A DNA stretch of 64,000 bases from Planctomycetia bacterium (GTDB lineage Bacteria > Planctomycetota > Planctomycetia > Pirellulales > Thermoguttaceae). This document shows positions 1-8,700 of the stretch, one piece after another. The stretch is taken from contig JAUNMR010000007.1 of NCBI GenBank assembly GCA_030537455.1, positions 1 to 64,000 of the forward strand. Direction: 5' to 3'. Numbering within the stretch: the first letter of the stretch is position 1; every line of letters starts with the position of its first letter. The notes under the pieces were generated by a model. That model had not been told where the DNA came from and ran no database searches. It saw only the letters and a program-made list of their open reading frames with translations. The translations under genes were made by a program, and so were the position numbers.

Positions 1-2430
1 TTAGTAAATCAAATACCCGGCGCGGAACTTATTGAAGCGCTCGAGGTCGTCATTCCACAGCTTGACGATATCGTCCAGCTTTTGGCCGTCTTTAATGGCC
101 TGGAGCGTTTGGTCGTTGAGCAGTAAGGTATTCGCGTTTTGGAGTTCCCAGTTCTCGGGGTAATCTTTTGCGAGTTGGGTCATGAGAGCGACGCCGAGTT
201 GCACGGGTTGCAGAGCGTTGCGGTCGGTGACGGTGAACTTGAGACCGTGTACTTCCTCGTCGGCGTATTTACTGGCGGTCGGGGTATAGGTAATCGGCTC
301 GAAGGAGACGCCAGGAAGATTGAGCGCGGTCATTTTCTTCGCGAGGTCGTCGGCGTTAATCCACGGCGCGCCAATGACTTCAAAGGGCGTGTCGGTACCG
401 CGCCCGACGGAGAGATTAGTGAACTCGGGAATGCCCAGACCGGGATAGAGGAGCGCTTCGGTAAGGGAGCGCATATTAGGCGAAGGATTGACCCAGGTCA
501 AACCGGTTTGGTCGAAATAGAGGTCGCGCGACCAGTTTTCGCACGGAACGACCGTCAGTTTGAGATTAAGTTTGTAGTAATGAGCGAACGCCAGCGCGAT
601 TTCGCCGACTGTCATACCGTGTTGAATCGGCATGGGGAAGAAGGCGACATAGGATTCACAACCGGGGTCGAGCCATGGACCGTCGACCTTAACGCCGCCG
701 ATCGGGTTCGGGCGATCGAGAACGACAAATTCCTTGCCCATATCGGCAGCGGCCTGCATGGCAGAGCACATCGCGCTAATATAGGTATAGAAGCGCACGC
801 CGACGTCTTGGATATCAAAGACAAAGGCGTCGATATTCTTGATCATTTCGGGAGTGGGACGACGAACTTCCCCGTAGAGGCTATAGACGCGCAGACCGGT
901 TTCCGGGTCGGTGGCGTTGTCAATATTCGCCTGATCGAGCGCGCCATACAGACCGTGTTCCGGGCTAAAGAGGGTGGTGAGTTCAACGCCGCCGTCTTGC
1001 ATGGCTTTGGGGATCTGGCGACCGTCCTTGAGACGACCGGTTTGATTCGTGAGAAGCCCGACTTTTTTACCTTTCAGAAGTGCGTAATCGTCGCGTGCGA
1101 GAACGTCGACGCCGGCGAGGGTTTCGCCTTCAATGCGATCTTGGCTGGTCGCGGCATTCGGGGAACGATAGACTGATTTCTCGACAAACGCCTTAGCGTC
1201 CTGTTCGTCGATCGGGTCGTGTATGGAGTCGAGCGCGATTTGACCGATCTTACCGCACATGCCGACGTAATTGCCTTTGCCGTCCGGATGCAAACGATTA
1301 CCGAGGAAGATGACAAACAGATCCATATCGGCGTCGATCCAGTAGGACGTACCGGTAAAGCCGCTGTGTCCAATTGCGGCGGGGGACATGAGAACCGCGC
1401 GATTGCCGGAATAAGGCGAGCGTTTGTCCCAACCGCGAGAACGAATGCCGCGCGGAACGACAATCGCTTCGGTCATGAGTTTAAAGGTTTCAGGCGTCAT
1501 GATTTGAACCGGATCCGCGCCAGAAGCCGGCGTGTAGGTTCCGTGCCCAATGAGCATAGAAGCGAGAATCGCCAGGTCAGTGGCGGTGGAGAAATTACCG
1601 GCGTGACCAGCAACGCCCTTCATTTCATAGGCGCGCGGGTCATGGACTTGACCTTTGATCCAATCTTCGTCGTCGGGGGTTCTTTTTTCCGCGGCGGCGG
1701 CGCGAGCGCGTTGTTCTTCGTTCGGATTATAGCCGGTATCGACCATGCCAAGGGGGAGATAGATATTCTGGCGAACGAATTCGTCTTCGGAGACGCCGGT
1801 AAGCTTTTCGATAAGATAGCCCAGGGTAATAAACCCGACGTCGGAATAGGCGAACGCTTCCCCTCGGGGCGTGCGCAGACCGAGTTTGCAGATGTTTTGG
1901 AAGATTTCCTCGCGATTATAGCCGATGTAGTCGTTAATGCTATTATCGGGGGTAAAGCCGGAGGTATGGGTGAGGCAGTCGAGCACAGTGACGTCCTCTT
2001 TGCCATTTTGCGCGAAATCGGGGAAGAATTTCGAGATTTTGTCGTCGTATTTCACCAGACCGCGTTCGACGAGAATCGCAATGGAGATCGCAGTCGCCGT
2101 GACTTTGGTGACAGACGCCAGGTCGTAAGTTGTGTCAAACGTCGCTTTTTCGACAGTCGGTTCCGTTTGACGATTGCCATAGGCGCGCAGGAACCCGATT
2201 TTATTACCGCGACCGACAGCGACGACAGCTCCAGGGAAATCGCCGTCTTGAATACCCGCTTCCACGAGCGCGTCGATTCGATCGAGCGCATCGGCGTCCA
2301 TACCGAGTTCTTCCGGGGCAACGACTGGAGTCGCCATTTTAGCGGGGTCAGGGAATTCAGCGTAGCATCGCGGAGTGAATAGAACCATCGAGACGAGCAG
2401 TCCGAAGGCAAGCAGTAACAAACGTTTCAT
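1..2430 (-). CDS. Secreted serine hydrolase fused to DUF1343 (NamZ/GH171-like)
   Basis: An exported two-domain protein of about 809 aa. A signal peptide (MKRLLLLAFGLLVSMVLF...) is followed by a class C beta-lactamase-like domain at about residues 35-400. It has the SxxK motif (Ser106, Lys109), a YSD motif near residue 195 and HSG near 355. From about 440 to the end runs a DUF1343 domain (GLLTNQTG, FSPEHG, DIQDVG, PNPIGG). DUF1343 contains the exo-N-acetylmuramidase NamZ, and the serine-hydrolase half resembles AmiE-type amidases, so a role in peptidoglycan-fragment turnover is inferred. The frame is open 36 codons further upstream, but the ATG at 2430 starts a clean signal peptide and has a GAAAG purine run upstream. 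The stop codon occupies bases 1-3, so the gene is complete. The next gene upstream (2789-4846) is separated by a terminator. Confidence 0.85.
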   Translation of the reverse strand: MKRLLLLAFGLLVSMVLFTPRCYAEFPDPAKMATPVVAPEELGMDADALDRIDALVEAGIQDGDFPGAVVAVGRGNKIGFLRAYGNRQTEPTVEKATFDTTYDLASVTKVTATAISIAILVERGLVKYDDKISKFFPDFAQNGKEDVTVLDCLTHTSGFTPDNSINDYIGYNREEIFQNICKLGLRTPRGEAFAYSDVGFITLGYLIEKLTGVSEDEFVRQNIYLPLGMVDTGYNPNEEQRARAAAAEKRTPDDEDWIKGQVHDPRAYEMKGVAGHAGNFSTATDLAILASMLIGHGTYTPASGADPVQIMTPETFKLMTEAIVVPRGIRSRGWDKRSPYSGNRAVLMSPAAIGHSGFTGTSYWIDADMDLFVIFLGNRLHPDGKGNYVGMCGKIGQIALDSIHDPIDEQDAKAFVEKSVYRSPNAATSQDRIEGETLAGVDVLARDDYALLKGKKVGLLTNQTGRLKDGRQIPKAMQDGGVELTTLFSPEHGLYGALDQANIDNATDPETGLRVYSLYGEVRRPTPEMIKNIDAFVFDIQDVGVRFYTYISAMCSAMQAAADMGKEFVVLDRPNPIGGVKVDGPWLDPGCESYVAFFPMPIQHGMTVGEIALAFAHYYKLNLKLTVVPCENWSRDLYFDQTGLTWVNPSPNMRSLTEALLYPGLGIPEFTNLSVGRGTDTPFEVIGAPWINADDLAKKMTALNLPGVSFEPITYTPTASKYADEEVHGLKFTVTDRNALQPVQLGVALMTQLAKDYPENWELQNANTLLLNDQTLQAIKDGQKLDDIVKLWNDDLERFNKFRAGYLIY

Positions 2431-2788
2431 GGCAAGTCTATTTCTTTCAACGACTAATCTCAACGCAACGGGGAGTCCGTATGGGGTTGAGCGCGAATGG
2501 AGCAATGGGTGGAACGTCGTGGTACGACACAACGTCACAAGGGATTATAGCGATTATCGAAGACAACGCAAGTTCTAACGACGATAACGTCGCCGCTGTT
2601 GGAGCAACGTAAGAGTCCACAGTGGCAAACGTTTTCGTAAAGAGATTAGCGACAAGACGCGCAACGTGCGTCAAACAAAGGAAAACGGAAGGGTTCGAGG
2701 GAACAGAAATAAAAAGGGCGAGTCAACGCGTTGAAAAATGCATTGACTCGCCCTATTCCCTGGGGGGGGGAGGTTCTACTCTAACGCA
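2431..2788. other. Intergenic region with terminator
   Basis: This 358-bp stretch holds the upstream region of the serine hydrolase/DUF1343 gene and the terminator of the following minus-strand gene (2711-2753). A run of nine G lies at 2762-2770. No credible small gene or RNA was seen. Confidence 0.6.
2711..2753 (-). terminator. Intrinsic terminator of the 2789-4846 gene
   Basis: A perfect 11-bp stem, GGGCGAGTCAA at 2716-2726 pairing with 2743-2753, is followed on the minus strand by a TTTTTATTT tract. It lies 36 bp beyond the stop codon at 2789. Confidence 0.85.
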
Positions 2789-4846
2789 TTAGAGGGAGTA
2801 TTCCGGGCGTTCGAGGTTCGGGGTAGCGTCTTGAACGGCCTGAGCGGTAAGTTCATCGAGTTGCGCGTCGGAGAGTTTAATCTCGGCGTTATTAGCGATG
2901 AGTTCGCGAGCGAATTCAGCTTCTGGGGTAGCGTCGGAATCGAAATCGAACCAGGATTCACGGAATTCAACCGTCTTATTCAGGTTGGCGGAGATATTCG
3001 TGACCAGCGCGATAATGGCGTCGGCGATAGCGATTTCACCACGGCAACGTGTCAAGAGCAGCGGCGTGGCGCCCTTTTGGTCGCCGAACGCTTTTTCGCC
3101 GAAAGCCTGCAGAAGTTGTTGCATGATTTCCGTATCGTAGATCTCTTCGGCATTGGGGTTCTGACGAATGCAGTACGCCCAGTGTTCGAGTTCTTCGCAG
3201 TATCCGCGGCTCACGTCGGTGGCGTAAACGCCCTGGTAGCCGATCGCGGAGGAGAGTTGATCGCCGTCTTCGGAGATAACCACGTCAAGATTGCCAGCGG
3301 TACCGGCAACGCGCGTCTTATCGTTAATGGCAGAGGTACGATAGAGATAGGCTTCTTTTTCCAAGTCGATTTGGATCGTGCCTTTGGTACCAAAGACGAC
3401 CTCGCCGTAACCGCCGAAGCCATTGCCGTTAATAGTGGCGTAGGCGACGGTAATTTTGCGTTGTTTTCCAAGTTGGTCGTTGGGGTCATAATCCGCGGCG
3501 GGGTACTCGTAGAGCGCGGCGACGTGGTCGTCGACGTCACGGTCGAGCGAATTAAAGAGGGAGCGCGAGCCGGTGGCGGAGACGCTAAGCGGATGCTGCT
3601 TAACGCCTTTGTGCATAGCGGCGACAAAAATACTGGCGGCGTCGAGCTGGTGACTTCCCAATTCGGCCATGAGACCGCCGCCGGTACGATCCCAGAGGCG
3701 CCAGCGAATAAGTTCTTCGATCGCGGGACGCTTATAGACTTCGTCCCCTTCGCTACGCACGGCTTCCTGATAGCCATATTCTTGCGCGGAACGATAGGTC
3801 ACGCCGTCGATTTCGCCGCCTTCGATCAAGATGAAGTCTTTGAGTTGCGCTTCTTTCTGTTCGATTTTCTTATTGAGCGCGGCGAGTTCTTTTTCGGCGA
3901 CGGAGCGTTCGCGCGTGCGTCGTTTTGCTTCGTCGATAAGCGCGGGCGTTTTTTCTTCGTCGGGCATGTCCTGGATTTCAGAGACGCGCTCGTTATTACG
4001 TTGAATAGTAGCCTTGAGGCGGTCGGCCTCGTCGTTCCATTCTACGTATTCGCGCATAAGTTCGCCTTTTTTGACGTCGACGTCTTTGGCGCCTTCGGGC
4101 AGCGGCATTTGCCAGCTGTCGGAACCGGGAAGATTACCGCGGTGCCATTGTGCGCGAATGTAGTGGATATCGCCGATCACGCTGGAATTAATCAGGTTAG
4201 TGGCGTGATCATAGAGAATATTGTAATGGCGCTGGTGACCAATGGCCAAGTGCTTTTTGCACTGATGCGCGACGCGAATCATTTCTTTGCAGTTCGCGAC
4301 GGAGTGCGCCATGAGTTTTTCGGTGAGCACGTGGCATCCGGCCTTCATAGCGAGGATCGCCGCGGGCGCGTGGAGGAACAGGGGCAGACCGATAATAACG
4401 CCTTCAATGCCGAGTTCGTCGACGTGTTGAAGCAATTCGCGGTAGTCGTTATAGACTTTAACGTGCTGGCGCGCTTCCGCTTCGGTCTTCCAGCCGTATT
4501 TCTTCATGAGACCGGGACGCACCGCGGCCGCGGTAGCGCTATAGCAATCGCCGTGGAAAGCGCGATATTGGTTATAGGGACGGATATCCGCGATCGCAAC
4601 GACCTGGATATATTTCGGATTGATCCCGCCGATAAGCACGCTGCCTTCGTCGCCGGTTCCAAGCACAGCGACGCGAACCGGACGATCCACCACCCCGTAC
4701 TTGAAGTAATAAGAGCCAATGCCTTTACCGGAGGCAAGATCGGCACGAGACGATTGCTTGAGGAAATCGCGACGCGTCAATGGACTACCGATCGCCGCGA
4801 GGAAATTCTCCTTACCGATCGCTTTTTGTTCGCTAGTTAAATTCAT
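2789..4846 (-). CDS. Gfo/Idh/MocA-family oxidoreductase, Tat-type N-terminus
   Basis: A 685-aa NAD(P)-dependent oxidoreductase-type protein. A twin-arginine motif (TRRDFLKQ) near residue 25 precedes a Rossmann fold beginning VRVAVLGTGDEGSVLIGG. The family's EK motif is seen as TEKLMAHS and a C-terminal domain contains GGGLMAELGSHQLDAASIF. Between the fold and the C-terminal domain sits a Lys/Glu-rich, coiled-coil-like insertion at about residues 260-350 that is not part of the usual core. The hydrophobic stretch after the RR motif is weak, so export is less certain than for its neighbour. It is a paralogue of 4996-6795 on the same strand, 149 bp apart, and probably arose by tandem duplication. 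Substrate unknown; family members act on sugars or sugar derivatives. Confidence 0.88.
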   Translation of the reverse strand: MNLTSEQKAIGKENFLAAIGSPLTRRDFLKQSSRADLASGKGIGSYYFKYGVVDRPVRVAVLGTGDEGSVLIGGINPKYIQVVAIADIRPYNQYRAFHGDCYSATAAAVRPGLMKKYGWKTEAEARQHVKVYNDYRELLQHVDELGIEGVIIGLPLFLHAPAAILAMKAGCHVLTEKLMAHSVANCKEMIRVAHQCKKHLAIGHQRHYNILYDHATNLINSSVIGDIHYIRAQWHRGNLPGSDSWQMPLPEGAKDVDVKKGELMREYVEWNDEADRLKATIQRNNERVSEIQDMPDEEKTPALIDEAKRRTRERSVAEKELAALNKKIEQKEAQLKDFILIEGGEIDGVTYRSAQEYGYQEAVRSEGDEVYKRPAIEELIRWRLWDRTGGGLMAELGSHQLDAASIFVAAMHKGVKQHPLSVSATGSRSLFNSLDRDVDDHVAALYEYPAADYDPNDQLGKQRKITVAYATINGNGFGGYGEVVFGTKGTIQIDLEKEAYLYRTSAINDKTRVAGTAGNLDVVISEDGDQLSSAIGYQGVYATDVSRGYCEELEHWAYCIRQNPNAEEIYDTEIMQQLLQAFGEKAFGDQKGATPLLLTRCRGEIAIADAIIALVTNISANLNKTVEFRESWFDFDSDATPEAEFARELIANNAEIKLSDAQLDELTAQAVQDATPNLERPEYSL

Positions 4847-4948
4847 TCTTGAACCTGCAATATAGAAACCTCGGACAGACGCTACTGAGGCGTCGCCGGG
4901 CTTTTGGACTTAGTGAAACTTAAACCAATACCCTAAGCGTACACTGAA

Positions 4949-4985
4949 GTCGTCGCGACGTGTAAGAGGCGCGCGTCGCGACGAC
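4949..4985 (-). terminator. Possible terminator hairpin after 4996-6795
   Basis: A perfect 12-bp stem (GTCGTCGCGACG at 4949-4960, complement at 4974-4985) lies 11 bp past the stop codon of the upstream oxidoreductase. No T-tract follows on either strand, so it may be a weak or Rho-assisted terminator, or an mRNA-end stabilising structure. Confidence 0.4.
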
Positions 4986-4995
4986 GCAAAGGCGA

Positions 4996-6795
4996 TTAGA
5001 GCTTATAACGCGGCTGATCGAGATTTGGAACGCCGCGTTCCACGCCGAGGTCATATTCCGGCGTTTCGTCGTTATCCGGATCGAACCAGGATTCTTTGAA
5101 CGAGACGCTCGCGCCGCGATCGGCCGCGATATTAGTAACCAGCGCGATAACAGCGTCGCCGAGTGCGATACGAGGATTGCAACGCGGCTGAATCGCAGGA
5201 TCAGAGCAATTGGGATTTTCCTGAGCGCACCAAGCCCAGTGTTCGATTTCTTCTTTGTAACCGCGGCTCACAGCCGGTCCGGCGGCGCCGGTCGCAACGG
5301 CTTTTTGAGCCGGAGCGCTCGCTTGAGTATCGAGCGCCGCGGCGCCAGCGGCTTTCTTTTCGACTTTACTGGTAGAGGGACCGCGCAGGAGTTGGGAATC
5401 TTGTTCGCGTTCCAGAACGATCGTGCCTTTGGTGCCGTAAACGATTTCGCCGTAGCCGCCGAAGCCGTTGCCATTGATCGTGGAGTATTGAACCGTAATA
5501 GTTCTTCGACGTCCGGCTGGAGTTTCTGCGTTATAATTCGGGGCGGGAAATTCCACGAGGGTGGTAATGTGGTCTTGCACTTCGCGGTCGAGACCGAAAA
5601 GATTACGGTTGGCGGACACGTGTACGCGTAGCGGATGAACCTTGCCGTTATCGGGCAGGAGATTGGGGTCTTCGCCGCGGAGCATGGCGGCGCGACGATT
5701 AGACGCGGCCAGGAAGATCGAGGCGGCGTCGAGCTGGTGGCTACCCAATTCGACCATGAGACCGCCGCCGGTGCGTTTCCAGAGGCGCCAGCGAATGAGT
5801 TCTTCGGTACTGGGTCGCACGTATTCGCGCGCGCCTTCTCCGACGGTCATGTCTTGATATCCGTATTCAGCGGGGGACTTTAGATCCAGACCTTTATAGG
5901 TCGCGCCGCTTTCGAGCATGAGCGCGTCGGCGAGTTGTGCTTCTTTCTGAGCTACCTTCAGACGCCAGGTTTCGATCTCAAGTCCACGAGCGTCGGCGAG
6001 TTCTTGCTTCCACTGCTCGAGTTCTTCGGCGAGTTTACCGGCCTGGGGATCTTCCGGCTTAAAGTTTTCCGGCATCGGCATCTGCCAGCTATCGGCGCCC
6101 GGGGAATTGCCGCGGTGCCATTGCGCGCGGATATAGTGGATATCGCCGAGCAGACCGCGCTCGATTTGATCCGTCGCCTGTTGATAAAGAATATTGTAGT
6201 GACGTTGGTGTCCAATTGCCAAGTGCTTGTGGAACTTCTGAGCGGCGCGCGCCATTTCTTTACACTCGATAATCGAGTGACCCATAAGTTTTTCGCAAAG
6301 CACGTGCAGACCTTTGCTCATCGCCTGAATCGACGCTTGAGCGTGCAGGTGCAGCGGCAGACCGATAATAACGCCTTGGATACCGAGTTTATCGGCGTCA
6401 TTGAGCAGGTCGCGATAATCGGAGTAGACGGCGACGTGTTTACGCGCCTCGTCTTCGGTCGCCCAGCCGTATTTTTCCATGAGACCGCAACGCGCGGCAA
6501 ACGCGGCGTCGCCGAAGCGGTCGCCATGGAACGCGCGATACTGATTATAGGGGCGAATATCGGCGATCGCGACGATCTGCACGAATTCCGGATTACAGGC
6601 GCCTAGTAGCACGCTGCCTTCATCGCCGGTTCCGAGAATGGCAATACGCAGAGGAGCGCTGTGGGTCTTTTGATAACCGTAGTAAAAGGCGCCAACGCCG
6701 GCCACGGGGACAACGGTAGCAAGCGCGCCAGCCTTGAGAAAATTTCGTCGCGAGCAACCGCAGTTGGCAGTTTTTCCCACTTTCGGTGACGTCAT
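4996..6795 (-). CDS. Gfo/Idh/MocA-family oxidoreductase, Tat-exported
   Basis: A 599-aa protein with a clear Tat signal (CSRRNFLKAGALATVVPVAG). The Rossmann motif LRIAILGTGDEGSVLLGA is followed by the family EK dyad (CEKLMGHS) and the C-terminal GGGLMVELGSHQLDAASIF block. A shorter Glu/Lys-rich insertion at about residues 245-285 corresponds to the longer one in the neighbour at 2789-4846. A second low-complexity Ala-rich stretch sits near residue 490. The two neighbours share long blocks such as AIADIRPYNQYRAFHGD and NGNGFGGYGE, and they probably act on related substrates in the periplasm. The ATG at 6795 has an AGGA upstream. Substrate unknown. Confidence 0.88.
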   Translation of the reverse strand: MTSPKVGKTANCGCSRRNFLKAGALATVVPVAGVGAFYYGYQKTHSAPLRIAILGTGDEGSVLLGACNPEFVQIVAIADIRPYNQYRAFHGDRFGDAAFAARCGLMEKYGWATEDEARKHVAVYSDYRDLLNDADKLGIQGVIIGLPLHLHAQASIQAMSKGLHVLCEKLMGHSIIECKEMARAAQKFHKHLAIGHQRHYNILYQQATDQIERGLLGDIHYIRAQWHRGNSPGADSWQMPMPENFKPEDPQAGKLAEELEQWKQELADARGLEIETWRLKVAQKEAQLADALMLESGATYKGLDLKSPAEYGYQDMTVGEGAREYVRPSTEELIRWRLWKRTGGGLMVELGSHQLDAASIFLAASNRRAAMLRGEDPNLLPDNGKVHPLRVHVSANRNLFGLDREVQDHITTLVEFPAPNYNAETPAGRRRTITVQYSTINGNGFGGYGEIVYGTKGTIVLEREQDSQLLRGPSTSKVEKKAAGAAALDTQASAPAQKAVATGAAGPAVSRGYKEEIEHWAWCAQENPNCSDPAIQPRCNPRIALGDAVIALVTNIAADRGASVSFKESWFDPDNDETPEYDLGVERGVPNLDQPRYKL

Positions 6796-7032
6796 TTTAT
6801 ATGATTCCTATTTCTATATTGAAAACGCCGAATCGAATCGGTCGCGGCGTTCGCTGTTAGTCTATATTATGCGTGGTCTACCGCGGCAGTACGCCGCCTT
6901 TTCTGGAAAAAGTCGACCGAAACGCACGACGCGCGCTACAAAAGGACGTATTTATCGTCTGTACTAATTCGCCATGAAGTAACGAAAAAAATAAATACAA
7001 CGAGCCGCGTCACGTAGAGAACGATTGAATTC

Positions 7033-8157
7033 TTAGCAGGTCGCTTCGGAATTCATGCAATCGGGCACGAGCGGATCTTTTTCCACGCCGTACCAACGGT
7101 AGATGAAGCGACCAAAGTAATTCCAGAGGAACCAGTCCAGACCGGCCCAACGACCGGAAGGAAGCGCCGCCAATAGCAGGAGAATGCACAATTCAATGAG
7201 GTCTTTATTAAAGACCATAGCGTGACCGATCATATCGCTGGTGTAAGGATAGACGGTCGGCCAGGGGAATTGGGACAAAACGACGTTGATCAGGAAGCAG
7301 ACGCCGCCGAGCGCCGCCAAGCGCGTGCACAGACCGAGGATCAGACACAGACCGATCGCGGTCAGACCGAGCGTCACGGCCAGGTCGAGCGCGCCCATGG
7401 TCGAGGGGGTTGTGAAATTACGAAGACCCGGCAGGCTAGCGAGCCAGCGCATGAGAGCGCATTTATTCGAACCATAGGTCATCGGACTGAGGGAACCGCG
7501 GTCCTTTTGTTCTGCTGTGAGAATATTCCAAAGATCGAGTTCGAGATTTTCGCCCATACGAACCGGCTCATTGGCGAACTTTTCGCCTTCGGTACGATAG
7601 CTCATTTGTGCGTCCCAGTCGCGAATGCGTTGGTATTCCGCCTTATTTTTCGTCGTCGCAAGAGAATGTTCAAAGCGACGTTTGCTAGCGATGAAAGCGC
7701 GGATATCTTCACGGTTTTCGAGGGTGTATTCACGCAGAGATTGGACATACTGATTAAAGATAGCCTTCGCTTCTTTGAGCTGACCTTCGTTTTCTTCGGA
7801 ATTCAGATCGTACTTTTCGCGATAATCGCGGAAGTAGGCGTACCATTCGCGTTCGATGACCGGCAGGGTCCAACCGATACGTTGTTTCGCGACGACCTGA
7901 CCGTCTTCGAGTTTGACTTCATAGGCTTCTTCCATGTGAAGTCGTTCTTCGCCGCCCAAGTCGGGAAGGAACATATAATAGAGTTCTTTCGTCGGACCCT
8001 TTGCCATGCCGAGGAAGCCTTTGGAGGAGAAATTATTAGCGGGATTCATCTTCCATAGACCTTCGTACAGGAAGTGGCAACCGATCCCCAATCGCAGTAA
8101 CACGACTAGAACCACCACTACTGTCGCATAGCAGCTACAAGTTTTTGTCTTACCCAA
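7033..8157 (-). CDS. DoxX-like integral membrane protein with a large soluble insertion
   Basis: A 374-aa protein. The first membrane helix (about residues 12-30) ends in LRLGIGCHFLYEGLWKMNP, typical of DoxX/DoxD-type proteins. A charged, Glu/Lys-rich stretch of about 190 residues follows. The remaining helices resume near residue 240 (LDLAVTLGLTAIGLCLILGLCTRLAALGG). Ordinary DoxX proteins lack such an insertion. The start codon is TTG at 8157: it is preceded by a perfect AGGAGG with 6-nt spacing, which decides the start. A role in quinone-linked or thiosulfate metabolism is known for some relatives but cannot be assigned here. It may be transcribed separately from the oxidoreductases. Confidence 0.75.
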   Translation of the reverse strand: MGKTKTCSCYATVVVVLVVLLRLGIGCHFLYEGLWKMNPANNFSSKGFLGMAKGPTKELYYMFLPDLGGEERLHMEEAYEVKLEDGQVVAKQRIGWTLPVIEREWYAYFRDYREKYDLNSEENEGQLKEAKAIFNQYVQSLREYTLENREDIRAFIASKRRFEHSLATTKNKAEYQRIRDWDAQMSYRTEGEKFANEPVRMGENLELDLWNILTAEQKDRGSLSPMTYGSNKCALMRWLASLPGLRNFTTPSTMGALDLAVTLGLTAIGLCLILGLCTRLAALGGVCFLINVVLSQFPWPTVYPYTSDMIGHAMVFNKDLIELCILLLLAALPSGRWAGLDWFLWNYFGRFIYRWYGVEKDPLVPDCMNSEATC

Positions 8158-8700
8158 GAGACGCCTCCTCTCGACCGTTTGGGGCGGCGCAAACTGTAGC
8201 GCCGATTCGTTCGGTCTGCATTTATGTTAGTATGCTAGTTGCTTGTATGAGGTTGTCTGTGCGGCGGCGCGTCATGCGCGTCACGCGCTTTCTTTGCCAA
8301 GCAGGCGTTAAAACAAGCAAACAGAACGCCGTTTGCCTATTTAAAATAGTTTGCCTTATTTTAGCGCTACTGTGCAAAAAAATAAACCGTCAAACTTCAT
8401 TTTTATCTAAAAAAACTATCCTGAATACCCAGTTTAACATTAAAACCTAGTACAGATAGTATATTCTGCACAATCATTAAACCTTGTAAAGACCACAGAG
8501 TGATTTGACGTGAATTTCTCGAAGAATACATGACGCGACGACGCTCGTGGGCGTGAGCAAAACCGCAACGCGTTGCTCTACCCGCCCTTGAACCGACGCG
8601 ACTTCATCATATAATGGGGCGTGCGCTCACGCCATGGCATGAGAGCGCGCTAGCCTCTTGGTATAGTCACTTTTTAACGTATTTTTTCGAGTCAAACGTT
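8158..8700. other. Divergent intergenic region
   Basis: This 543-bp region lies between the divergent DoxX-like and PFL-family genes. An AT-rich core spans about 8335-8480. The PFL promoter lies at 8588-8615, followed by a small hairpin (GGCGTG 8618-8623 with CACGCC 8628-8633) in the presumed 5' leader. No small gene was recognised. Confidence 0.6.
8588..8615 (+). promoter_or_regulatory. Sigma70-type promoter of the PFL-family gene
   Basis: TTGAAC at 8588-8593, a 16-bp spacer and a perfect TATAAT at 8610-8615. An upstream in-frame ATG at 8614 overlaps the -10 box, which argues for translation from 8701. Confidence 0.65.

Noticed and set aside
2831-4840. 669-aa plus-strand open frame over the oxidoreductase gene
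   Set aside because: The minus strand encodes clear Gfo/Idh/MocA motifs; the plus frame has no known motif and mirrors the codon bias.
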